Part shown: in pieces, positions 1 to 5,190 of the stretch
Layout of the letters: each line of letters begins with the position of its first letter
Numbering within the stretch: position 1 is the stretch's first letter
Source of the DNA: Legionellaceae bacterium
GTDB lineage: Bacteria > Pseudomonadota > Gammaproteobacteria > Legionellales > Legionellaceae
DNA: 5,190 nucleotides
Direction: 5' to 3'
NCBI GenBank assembly: GCA_947504795.1
Contig: CANNJG010000122.1
Coordinates: forward strand, 1-5,190
Translations under genes and position numbers: made by a program
The notes under the pieces: generated by a model
The model's database searches: none
Told to the model about the DNA's origin: nothing
What the model saw: the letters and a program-made list of their open reading frames with translations, nothing else

Positions 1-1
1 A

Positions 2-796
2 TTGAATGATCCTTATCAGCTGACTGAATATACGTTTGCTAATGTGTCCGGAGGCAGTACTCCTCCCTATCAGATCAATACAAATTATGTTGACTATGAT
101 TTATCTTATGTTGATCAAATTTACTTACCTGTTGCCATGGAACCCTACGGTAATAATCAAATTGGTTATACTGGAACAGTAATGGATCTCATCAACTTCA
201 GAAATATCTTGTCGAATTTCGTGCAATCTACCCCTTGGCCTATCTACACTCAAACACCTGCATACCCTAGTCCTAGGGTACCTGGCGCCTATAACGTTCT
301 TATCGGAAACCAAGCACTCAATCAACCTACTGCCAATAATTTAGCACAGACTTTAGTAAACACATGGGACGCATGCATGAACGATATGTCAAACCCCCAG
401 CATACTAATTGCCAGCATGTCAATGCCTTATTCCAAGAAAATTATATGAACTATCAACAGGTTTGTATGGATAAACGGCCCCTATCTACGCTCAGTCTAC
501 TGCAGCATATCTATGGATGGGTTCCTTTTACTTGTAGCGGTCAATCAAATGCATTACATAACACACCCTTACCGCCCGATGAAACTTATCCTCAATCAGT
601 CTCAGCATATCATACCTTACAATACTCTGGAGCCTTCAACGAATATGTGCAACTCATACATGGTCAATCTAATCTCAACATGAATGCATATGCTTATTCC
701 ATTGATGATGCAGTTGGCAATATGAATGTACTGGGTGACGGTATTGTGATTACAGTTGGTGGCGTAAATGGTCTTCCAAATGTGAATCCCTATTAA
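2..796 (+). CDS. Partial protein of unknown function, C-terminal 264 residues, cysteine-containing, possibly exported
   Basis: The reading frame is open at the left edge, so the true start lies outside the window. The first codon here (TTG) need not be an initiator. The stop is TAA at 794-796. The visible part is rich in Tyr, Asn, Gln and Pro and has no transmembrane stretch. It holds four Cys, at visible residues 125, 137, 155 and 178, which could form two disulfides; this suggests, without proving, an extracytoplasmic location. Conserved-looking blocks are YDLSYVDQIYLPVAMEP (residues 32-48), NQIGYTGTVMDL (52-63), LLQHIYGWVPFTC (166-178) and YAYSIDDAVGNMN then GDGIVITVGG (230-254). The text reads like a well-conserved domain, but I cannot assign it to a named family or activity. 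The C-terminus appears complete. The next gene is more than 140 bases downstream, so co-transcription is uncertain. Coding status is secure; function is unknown. Confidence 0.85.
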   Translation: MNDPYQLTEYTFANVSGGSTPPYQINTNYVDYDLSYVDQIYLPVAMEPYGNNQIGYTGTVMDLINFRNILSNFVQSTPWPIYTQTPAYPSPRVPGAYNVLIGNQALNQPTANNLAQTLVNTWDACMNDMSNPQHTNCQHVNALFQENYMNYQQVCMDKRPLSTLSLLQHIYGWVPFTCSGQSNALHNTPLPPDETYPQSVSAYHTLQYSGAFNEYVQLIHGQSNLNMNAYAYSIDDAVGNMNVLGDGIVITVGGVNGLPNVNPY

Positions 797-939
797 AAAC
801 CCTAGGAAGGACGTAGTGGTTGGAGTGGCGGTCAAGACCCAGCCTACACATAGGACGTAGGTTGAGCCAAGGCCTAATAATTGAGCAAACCACGGTAATT
901 CCGGCAGAGTCTTCAAAATCGCATAAATTGAGGTTTTAC
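797..939. repeat. Intergenic stretch with a degenerate direct repeat and hairpin
   Basis: This stretch looks non-coding and slightly more GC-rich than its neighbours. The 9-mer AGGACGTAG occurs at 808-816 and again at 852-860. Similarity continues past each copy (TGGTTGGAG versus GTTGAG, allowing small gaps), so the two may be copies of one short unit 44 bases apart. AGCCTAC (841-847) can pair with GTAGGTT (857-863) through seven pairs, one of them G-U, around a nine-base loop. GGTC-AA-GACC lies at 830-839. The text around 857-874 (GTAGGTTGAGCC followed by AAGGC) recalls the REP-like intergenic repeats with a GGTTGAGC core found in many proteobacteria, but that link is from memory. I see no T-tailed terminator for the upstream gene and no convincing promoter. 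Confidence 0.3.
930..933 (+). promoter_or_regulatory. Ribosome-binding site serving the ATG at 940
   Basis: GAGG with six bases to ATG 940-942 is the only well-placed Shine-Dalgarno sequence before the leucine-rich-repeat gene. The frame it opens runs only 23 codons to TGA 1009-1011 and is not the frame of the repeats. Neither TTG 974 nor ATG 1013, the starts available in the repeat frame, has a comparable site. It therefore bears on where that protein originally began. Confidence 0.45.
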
Positions 940-973
940 ATGACAAAACATCGAGGTATTTATAATAAAAAAC

Positions 974-1957
974 TTGCTAACACAATCGACAGCTCCTATT
1001 GTTGGCTATGATATGGAAAGTAAAGCTTTTTTTATAAGACCGTATGCTGAAGTCTGCTATTTGTTTTCTAAAATCCCCTCTGATGCGATAGAACTTTCTT
1101 TAGGTGGTAATAATCTTGGCAAACATCCGCTTCTCGTTATAAAAGCCATCTTTGATTTAATTCCGAACCACGTGACGTCTCTGATGTTAACAGACAATAT
1201 ATTAGATATGAAAAAGAATGATGACTTACGCGGCTTTTTTGAAGTGTTACCACCCAGCATCACAAGTCTCAATTTAAGTATGAATAATCTTGGTAGATTG
1301 ACTGCCAAAGAATTGAGCCATGCACTTGCAGCCTTGCCCAAACGCATAAATAAGCTTTCGTTAGGGCGAAATAATCTTGGAAGTATGTCTATAGATGATT
1401 TCTTAGATGTGCTCAACGCTATACCAAGAACAGTGACTTCGCTTGATTTAAGTTGGAATAATCTACATAAAATTAATGGCACAGACTGGATTCGAGTTTT
1501 TTCATCCCTTCAACCAACACTTCACGTACTGCGTTTACACTGGAACTATCTGGGGCGAAATAGTGACTCAATCTGGTTTGCATTGGAAGGAATTATCCCC
1601 AAAACAATGCGTCAGCTCGATCTGACCAATAATGAGCTTTTCTTGGGTACAACATCAGATGATCTGAAAACGATGATTGTAAGTATGCGGTTTGTCACAA
1701 CACCCGTGCAATTGCTGTTGTCTGACAATGGTGAGTTGTTTAAAGATAGGCATTTATGCTTGGAGGGTAGCACGCGAAGTGCTCCTTGGAACGAGGGGTT
1801 ATCCATTGCTGCTCATTCTCCAGAGCAAGCACCCACCCATAAAGGAGCTCATTATGGTGACGGTTGGCCAAACCGATATGCAAATCGGTTTTTTGGTACG
1901 GAAAAGCAGCTCGTAATAGATGAGGAGCAGCCGAAGTCCTTATTGACTTCGGTTTGA
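974..1957 (+). CDS. Leucine-rich-repeat protein, candidate secreted effector; start and C-terminus both questionable
   Basis: Seven leucine-rich repeats start at residues 41, 70, 99, 128, 157, 186 and 215 (numbering from TTG 974), exactly 29 residues apart. An eighth, looser one starts near 247. The core is LxLSxNNLG, with VTSL-type lead-ins and an IP or LP turn before each strand, as in ribonuclease-inhibitor-like LRRs and many Legionella LRR effectors. LRR proteins usually bind other proteins, and secretion into a host is an inference from that style. No signal peptide or membrane helix is visible. TTG 974 and ATG 1013 are the in-frame starts, and both lack a good ribosome-binding site. ATG 940 has one but lies in another frame, joined by an A6 run (967-972). 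The segment from about residue 262 on does not continue the repeats and contains two terminator-like hairpins, so the original C-terminus may have been replaced. The gene may be a decayed or variable allele. Confidence 0.75.
   Translation: MLTQSTAPIVGYDMESKAFFIRPYAEVCYLFSKIPSDAIELSLGGNNLGKHPLLVIKAIFDLIPNHVTSLMLTDNILDMKKNDDLRGFFEVLPPSITSLNLSMNNLGRLTAKELSHALAALPKRINKLSLGRNNLGSMSIDDFLDVLNAIPRTVTSLDLSWNNLHKINGTDWIRVFSSLQPTLHVLRLHWNYLGRNSDSIWFALEGIIPKTMRQLDLTNNELFLGTTSDDLKTMIVSMRFVTTPVQLLLSDNGELFKDRHLCLEGSTRSAPWNEGLSIAAHSPEQAPTHKGAHYGDGWPNRYANRFFGTEKQLVIDEEQPKSLLTSV
1769..1783 (+). repeat. Small hairpin in the tail of the LRR gene
   Basis: AGCAC (1769-1773) pairs with GTGCT (1779-1783) around GCGAA. 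It is the first of a run of hairpins between here and 1976 and lies at the place where the LRR pattern stops. It is short and could be chance on its own; its interest comes from the cluster. Confidence 0.25.
1854..1916 (+). CDS. Possible 20-codon small ORF inside the tail of the LRR gene
   Basis: AAAGGAG (1841-1847) sits six bases before ATG 1854-1856. This is one of the strongest Shine-Dalgarno matches in the window. The ORF runs 20 codons to TAA 1914-1916 in a different frame from the LRR gene. The product begins MVTVGQTDMQIG and ends RKSSS, with no recognisable domain. A terminator-like hairpin (1870-1891) lies inside it, which could link its translation to termination, or could simply show that the stretch is not coding. 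I would treat it as an unproven candidate. Confidence 0.2.
   Translation: MVTVGQTDMQIGFLVRKSSS
1870..1894 (+). terminator. Rho-independent-terminator-like hairpin inside the LRR ORF
   Basis: AAACCGAT (1870-1877) pairs perfectly with ATCGGTTT (1884-1891) around ATGCAA, and six T in a row end the structure (1889-1894). The stem is moderate in GC, with a good T-run on the plus-strand transcript. It is odd because it falls about 20 codons before the stop of the LRR reading frame, as if transcription once ended here and the frame now reads through it. Confidence 0.45.
1931..1955 (+). terminator. Likely terminator at the end of the LRR gene, upstream of aguB
   Basis: CCGAAGTC (1931-1938) pairs perfectly with GACTTCGG (1945-1952) around CTTATT. 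The stem can extend by G-U and A-T pairs to ten. It is followed by only three T before the stop codon TGA (1955-1957), so the T-tract is weak. The stem is the strongest in the intergenic area and is well placed to separate the LRR gene from the polyamine operon. A further five-pair hairpin, AGGTT-ATC-AACCT, follows at 1964-1976. Confidence 0.5.
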
Positions 1958-2036
1958 CATTGGAGGTTATCAACCTATTGAGGTCGCATCAAGTATTTGT
2001 TATTCTGCTCCGCTACCAAACTATCTTAAATATTTT

Positions 2037-2041
2037 AGGGG
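2037..2041 (+). promoter_or_regulatory. Ribosome-binding site of aguB
   Basis: AGGGG with six bases to ATG 2048. It fixes the start of the amidase. The AT-rich bases before it could hold the operon promoter (for instance TTGTTA 1997-2002 with TATCTT 2022-2027), but that spacing of 19 is poor and I do not call it. Confidence 0.6.
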
Positions 2042-2047
2042 CATAAA

Positions 2048-2908
2048 ATGGTTAAAAAAAACTTAACTATTGGCTTAGTACAAGAGCGCTGGGTAGACAA
2101 TTCCTCGATCCATCAAGATAATCTTGCTTCTGGCATTAGCTCCGCTGCACAACAAGGTGCAGACCTAATTTGTTTGCAAGAATTGACTCTGTCCCCTTAT
2201 TTTTGCACGCAACCAGATGCCGATCCGAACCCTTATATGGAAGATCTGGAGCATGGGCCCACCGCAAAATTTGTGGGTCATATGGCCCAGAGCACTCAAA
2301 CTACTATCACCGCTTCCTTATGTGATAAGGCCGGGTATAACACCGCTGTGGCATTTGATCCACAAGGTCAGCTCGTCGCGGCTACTCGCAAACAACATAT
2401 CCCGAGTGGCGAAAAATATCATGAAGATCACTATTTCAAAGTAGGAGATTCTGATTACCCTATTCACAATCTTGTGGGATGTCGCGTAGGGCTGCCTACG
2501 TGTTATGATCAATGGTTTCCAGAATTATCTCGCATTTATGGGTTAAAAAATGCAGATATTTTGATTTACCCCACTGCCATTGGGGATGAGCCCACTGCAC
2601 CGGATTTGGATACTCAACCGATGTGGCAAACCGTCATGATTGCGCAAGGTATCATGGCCAATTGTTTTATGGTTGCGGTTAATCGCGTAGGAAAAGAAAA
2701 TGGCTTGCAGTTTTATGGAAGTAGTTTTATTTCCTCACCTTTAGGCCAAGTCTTAGTACAAGCACCGCGGCATGAGCCTGCCGTTTTAGTAACCACAATA
2801 GAACTTGAACAACGCGCGTTGTGGGGCAGATTATTCCCATTTGCTCAGCAACGTCAACCCCAAACATATCAAGCGCTACTCAGTGACATACAGGAAGGTA
2901 AATCATGA
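2048..2908 (+). CDS. aguB: N-carbamoylputrescine amidase (nitrilase superfamily)
   Basis: This cytoplasmic enzyme hydrolyses N-carbamoylputrescine to putrescine, CO2 and ammonia, the last step of the agmatine route of putrescine synthesis. The 286 residues match the usual family length of about 290. The nitrilase Glu-Lys-Cys triad is intact: E45 in LQELTLSPYFC, K115 in TRKQHIP, and C152 in GLPTCYDQWFPE. E126 in YHEDHYFKVGD is the likely assisting glutamate. The QWFPE and HIP blocks are typical of AguB rather than of general nitrilases or omega-amidases. The start at ATG 2048 is supported by AGGGG. The stop overlaps the start of the next gene (ATGA, 2905-2908), so the two are translated together. 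Nothing in it looks decayed. An amidase with another carbamoyl or amide substrate cannot be excluded from sequence alone, but the pairing with speA makes AguB by far the best reading. Confidence 0.92.
   Translation: MVKKNLTIGLVQERWVDNSSIHQDNLASGISSAAQQGADLICLQELTLSPYFCTQPDADPNPYMEDLEHGPTAKFVGHMAQSTQTTITASLCDKAGYNTAVAFDPQGQLVAATRKQHIPSGEKYHEDHYFKVGDSDYPIHNLVGCRVGLPTCYDQWFPELSRIYGLKNADILIYPTAIGDEPTAPDLDTQPMWQTVMIAQGIMANCFMVAVNRVGKENGLQFYGSSFISSPLGQVLVQAPRHEPAVLVTTIELEQRALWGRLFPFAQQRQPQTYQALLSDIQEGKS
2892..2898 (+). promoter_or_regulatory. Ribosome-binding site of speA inside the end of aguB
   Basis: AGGAAGG with six bases to ATG 2905 lies within the last codons of aguB. Together with the four-base ATGA overlap it supports coupled translation of the two genes and fixes the speA start. 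Confidence 0.65.
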
Positions 2909-4785
2909 CATCCCATACACCATCGCTAGACCAATATTACCACATCAAGCATTGGGGAGATGGTTATTTCGCGATGAATGACCAGGGCGAAATCATCGTA
3001 TGTAAATACTCTGACGATATCAGCGTCACCTTATCAGCCATTGTGCAAGAAGCCGAACGCTCTGGACTGTCCCTGCCTTTATTAATCCGCTTTAATGACA
3101 TATTACATGACCGAGTTGCAAAAATTTATTCAGCGTTTGATCAAGCCAGACAAACCTTAGCTTACCGGGGCCACTATCAATTGGTATACCCCATCAAAGT
3201 GAATCAAGAATGGGCTGTCGTAAAAGAATTGTTAAACACGCAAATCCACGCATTAGGACTCGAAGCAGGTTCTAAACCCGAATTGTTGGCCGTGATTGGC
3301 ATGCTAGGTCAAACAAAATCCGTCATCATCTGCAATGGATATAAAGATAGCACCTATATTCGCACAGCCCTGATTGCCCAAAAAATGGGTCACACTGTCT
3401 TTATCGTCATAGAAAAAATTTCTGAGTGGGATATTATTGAGCTAGAATCAAACCGCCTAGGAATACGACCCCAAATCGGCGTTCGCATTCGGTTGGTTTC
3501 CAAAGGCGCAGGACTATGGGAAGACACCGGAGGAGAAAAGTCTAAATTTGGGTTATCTGCTGCCCAAGTTTTATTGTTAGTCTCACGAATGACCCACAGC
3601 GGCATGATGGATTGTCTGCAAATGATGCATTGTCATATGGGATCTGAAATTGCCAATATTCAAGACATTGGTGATTGTATGCAAGAAATTTCTCAGTATT
3701 ATATCGCGCTACGTCAGCTTGCTGTCCCTATTCACACCTTGGATGTCGGAGGAGGTCTCAGTGTGGATTATGAGGGGACGCAATCTGCAACCGGTTGCTC
3801 TATGAATTATAGTTTGTACGACTATGCATCAAGTATCTTGTCCAATATTCAACGAACCTGTGCGCAAGCTCAATTGCCAGAACCTAATATTATCACGGAA
3901 TCAGGACGTGCTTTAACTGCGCATCACGCAGTCCTGATCACCAATATTACCGACGTTGAACATGGCTATGAAGAGATGCGGGCCCCAGTCATTCAGACTC
4001 TTGCGGTTCCAGTGGTTTTAGAGATGTGGCAACACTTTCAATCTTTGCCGACTTGCATTCCATCTGAACTGTATGCCACCAGCTCTCAATTATTAATCAC
4101 TGCACAAAATAACTTTCTGCGCGGCGATATTTCTTTGCAAGACAAGGCAACCGTTGAATGCTTATTCAAAAAAATCTGTCTGGGTATCCAAAACAACTTG
4201 GACGTGACTCATCCTGTTGATCAGGCCTTATCTGAGCAGCTTTCAGAAAGATTAGCTACAAAAGTGTTTTGTAATCTTTCATTTTTTCAATCTTTGCCTG
4301 ATGCTTGGGCGTTGAGCCAAGTCTTTCCAGTCGTACCGATTTCACAGCTGCTAAACCGGCCATTGATGCATAGTATTTTGGAGGATTTAACCTGTGATTC
4401 AGATGGTACTTTGAAACATTATGTGGGAGGAGGCAGTGTGAGCTCGACCCTCCTCCTGCCGGAATTTGATAAAACCGCCCCTTATGCACTCGGATTTTTT
4501 TTGGTTGGCGCTTATCAGGAAATTTTAGGTAATTTACATAATTTATTTGGAGACACGAATTCTGTGGCCGTCACCTTACAAGGTGATGGCCAGTTTTCTT
4601 TATATGATATGTGCGACGGGGATACGGTATCGAATGTGTTGTCAGCGGCACATTTCGACTGTAAAACCTTATTATTATCCTACAAGCAGCAATTGAAGCG
4701 CACCGATTTACCCGATGACACTATTCAGTTATATTTGATGGAACTTTCTAGTATTTTTTCTCAATCCACCTATTTGCGAGTCTAA
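2905..4785 (+). CDS. speA: Biosynthetic arginine decarboxylase, PLP-dependent
   Basis: SpeA decarboxylates L-arginine to agmatine, feeding putrescine and spermidine synthesis. At 626 residues it is slightly shorter than the E. coli enzyme (about 658), mostly at the N-terminus. The fold is an alanine-racemase-like PLP barrel followed by a beta domain. Visible landmarks are K98 in VYPIKVNQ (Schiff-base lysine), GLEAGSKPEL (118-127), NGYKDSTYI (144-152), GGEKSKFGL (209-217), H244 in HCHMGSE, the glycine turn DVGGGLSVDYEGT (280-292), ITESGRALTAHH (330-341, phosphate binding), C497 and D498 in TCDSDGT (C-terminal catalytic pair), and GFFLVGAYQEILGN (530-543). The C-terminus ends as in the family, so the gene is complete. 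These blocks separate it from ornithine and diaminopimelate decarboxylases. It overlaps aguB by four bases. Directly after its TAA comes a broken aguA start, so the ancestral unit was probably aguB-speA-aguA. Confidence 0.95.
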   Translation: MTSHTPSLDQYYHIKHWGDGYFAMNDQGEIIVCKYSDDISVTLSAIVQEAERSGLSLPLLIRFNDILHDRVAKIYSAFDQARQTLAYRGHYQLVYPIKVNQEWAVVKELLNTQIHALGLEAGSKPELLAVIGMLGQTKSVIICNGYKDSTYIRTALIAQKMGHTVFIVIEKISEWDIIELESNRLGIRPQIGVRIRLVSKGAGLWEDTGGEKSKFGLSAAQVLLLVSRMTHSGMMDCLQMMHCHMGSEIANIQDIGDCMQEISQYYIALRQLAVPIHTLDVGGGLSVDYEGTQSATGCSMNYSLYDYASSILSNIQRTCAQAQLPEPNIITESGRALTAHHAVLITNITDVEHGYEEMRAPVIQTLAVPVVLEMWQHFQSLPTCIPSELYATSSQLLITAQNNFLRGDISLQDKATVECLFKKICLGIQNNLDVTHPVDQALSEQLSERLATKVFCNLSFFQSLPDAWALSQVFPVVPISQLLNRPLMHSILEDLTCDSDGTLKHYVGGGSVSSTLLLPEFDKTAPYALGFFLVGAYQEILGNLHNLFGDTNSVAVTLQGDGQFSLYDMCDGDTVSNVLSAAHFDCKTLLLSYKQQLKRTDLPDDTIQLYLMELSSIFSQSTYLRV

Positions 4786-4897
4786 ATGCCAACACCTACC
4801 TAAAGAAGCTGGTTTTTCAATGCCCGCAGAATGGCACCCCCATAGCTATGACGTCATGTTTACTCGAGAGAATGGATCGGATAATCGCAAACACTAG
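4786..4897 (+). pseudogene. aguA: Frameshifted N-terminal remnant of agmatine deiminase
   Basis: ATG 4786 follows the speA stop with no gap and reads MPTPT then TAA (4801-4803). One frame over, from about 4799, the text reads PKEAGFSMPAEWHPHSYDVM and ends at TAG 4895-4897. Removing one base near 4796-4798 would join the two as MPTPPKEAGFSMPAEWHPH. That is the expected start of an agmatine deiminase (peptidylarginine-deiminase-like family), whose N-terminus carries GF-MPAEW-PH. After about residue 25 the match fades: the expected W-M-WPER-DNW pattern is reduced to VMFTRENGSDNR, with its tryptophans lost, and the remaining ~320 residues of a normal AguA are absent. Family AguA converts agmatine to N-carbamoylputrescine, the substrate of the neighbouring AguB, so the position fits. 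The identification rests on a short but distinctive motif and on context. Confidence 0.7.
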
Positions 4898-5019
4898 GGC
4901 CCCAACCTCATACGGAACCTCCCCGTAATAAAGCCATAAATGGACAGAGAAAAAAAACGGGGATCCGCGGAACCTGGGAATACTTTCGCTACAGTGACCC
5001 CTCGAACTACTTCCCTAGT
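4893..5019. repeat. Short GC-richer, repeat-like patch downstream of the aguA remnant
   Basis: ACTAGGG (4893-4899) and its inverse CCCTAGT (5013-5019) bound a 127-base segment. Inside it, the direct repeat CGGAACCT occurs at 4913-4920 and 4968-4975, and the inverted pair TCCCCGT (4920-4926) and ACGGGGA (4957-4963) lies between them. GGATCCGCGGAACC (4961-4974) is nearly palindromic, and next to it is an A8 run. The GC clusters contrast with the AT-rich sequence on both sides. The patch starts where the aguA frame ends, as expected if a small insertion or rearrangement removed the rest of the gene. I cannot name an insertion-sequence family, no transposase is visible, and the repeats are short enough to include chance matches. 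Confidence 0.3.
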
Positions 5020-5160
5020 AATGGCTTCATCATAGCCGTCTGCAAGCAACAACTTTTCTTTGCTTATTTTTTCTTCGTCTGCAAGGCCATTCTTTAATAG
5101 AATAAGCGCTCGCTGATACCTATATTCCGCAGCAAATTCCCCATAATTTTCAATTAACAT
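4894..5160 (-). CDS. Hypothetical 88-residue protein, probably truncated or fused at its C-terminus
   Basis: ATG 5158-5160 on the minus strand is preceded in frame by TAA, so the N-terminus cannot extend further. No Shine-Dalgarno sequence lies close upstream. The first ~54 residues are plausible coding sequence: charged and helical, with two loosely similar segments (ALILLKNGLADEEK and KLLLADGYDEAITREV). From about residue 55 on, the frame passes through the repeat-like patch and gives a basic, low-information tail that looks like non-coding DNA read in frame. The first half resembles in style the C-terminal helices of various regulatory or nuclease proteins, but I do not recognise a family. 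It converges on the aguA remnant, with TAG ends overlapping at 4894-4897. It is probably the leftover start of a gene cut by the same event, or may be spurious. Confidence 0.35.
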   Translation of the reverse strand: MLIENYGEFAAEYRYQRALILLKNGLADEEKISKEKLLLADGYDEAITREVVRGVTVAKVFPGSADPRFFSLSIYGFITGRFRMRLGP

Positions 5161-5190
5161 GATTTATATTAAATCAATCTGTCCGCTCCA

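Noticed and set aside
617..946. 109-codon minus-strand ORF
   Set aside because: It lies antisense to the end of the first protein and runs into intergenic DNA. Its residues mirror the plus-strand codons and show no domain.
820..1011. 63-codon plus-strand ORF before the LRR gene
   Set aside because: Most of it lies in the repeat-like intergenic region with no good ribosome-binding site at 820. Only its last 23 codons, from ATG 940, have one, and these are better read as the split start of the LRR gene.
1008..1037. ATG 1008 overlapping TGA 1009 as a coupled start
   Set aside because: That frame reaches a stop within ten codons and is not the LRR frame.
1109..1380. Recurring AATAATCTTGG as a CRISPR or regulatory repeat
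   Set aside because: The copies fall at multiples of 87 bases in frame and encode NNLG of the LRR motif, so protein repetition explains them.
1057..1482. 141-codon minus-strand ORF
   Set aside because: It is the antisense shadow of the LRR array. Its repeating text (RLF, LPP, SKKSS) follows from the 87-base period of the plus strand.
1740..1973. 77-codon minus-strand ORF across the LRR tail
   Set aside because: It depends on a TTG start with no ribosome-binding site and overlaps the hairpin cluster. It may reflect a dispersed repeat, but I cannot support it as a gene.
1997..2027. Promoter-like TTGTTA and TATCTT before aguB
   Set aside because: Spacing of 19 and weak matches in AT-rich DNA make chance as likely as function.
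4920..4963. TCCCCGT...ACGGGGA as a terminator for the speA transcript
   Set aside because: The loop is 30 bases and no T-run follows on the plus strand, so it is unlike an intrinsic terminator.

Overview
The window most resembles a Legionella-like gammaproteobacterium (order Legionellales). It is AT-rich. It carries a leucine-rich-repeat protein built on a strict 29-residue repeat of the style common in Legionella Dot/Icm effectors, next to gammaproteobacterial polyamine genes. The assignment rests on protein style only and is an inference.

Layout. (1) 2-796, +: the C-terminal 264 residues of a larger protein with four cysteines and many Tyr/Asn/Gln, family not named. (2) 797-939: non-coding, with a degenerate direct repeat and a short hairpin. 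(3) 940-1957, +: a leucine-rich-repeat gene. Its best ribosome-binding site and ATG (930-942) are one base out of frame with the repeat ORF, and an A6 run lies at the point where the frames could be joined. The last ~65 codons look foreign and contain two rho-independent-terminator-like hairpins. (4) 2048-4785, +: a tight two-gene operon, aguB (N-carbamoylputrescine amidase) and speA (biosynthetic arginine decarboxylase), overlapping by ATGA. (5) 4786-4897, +: about 37 codons of what looks like the start of aguA (agmatine deiminase), directly abutting speA, frameshifted after four codons and then lost. (6) 4893-5190: a short GC-richer, repeat-like patch with small inverted and direct repeats. 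It supplies the tail of a small minus-strand ORF (4894-5160) of unknown function.

How the genes fit together: SpeA makes agmatine from arginine, AguA converts agmatine to N-carbamoylputrescine, and AguB hydrolyses that to putrescine. The first and last enzymes are intact with their catalytic residues, while the middle enzyme survives here only as a broken stub. The pathway is therefore either completed by a second aguA elsewhere or interrupted at agmatine. This is the clearest biological point in the window. I see no convincing new defence, CRISPR or RNA system.
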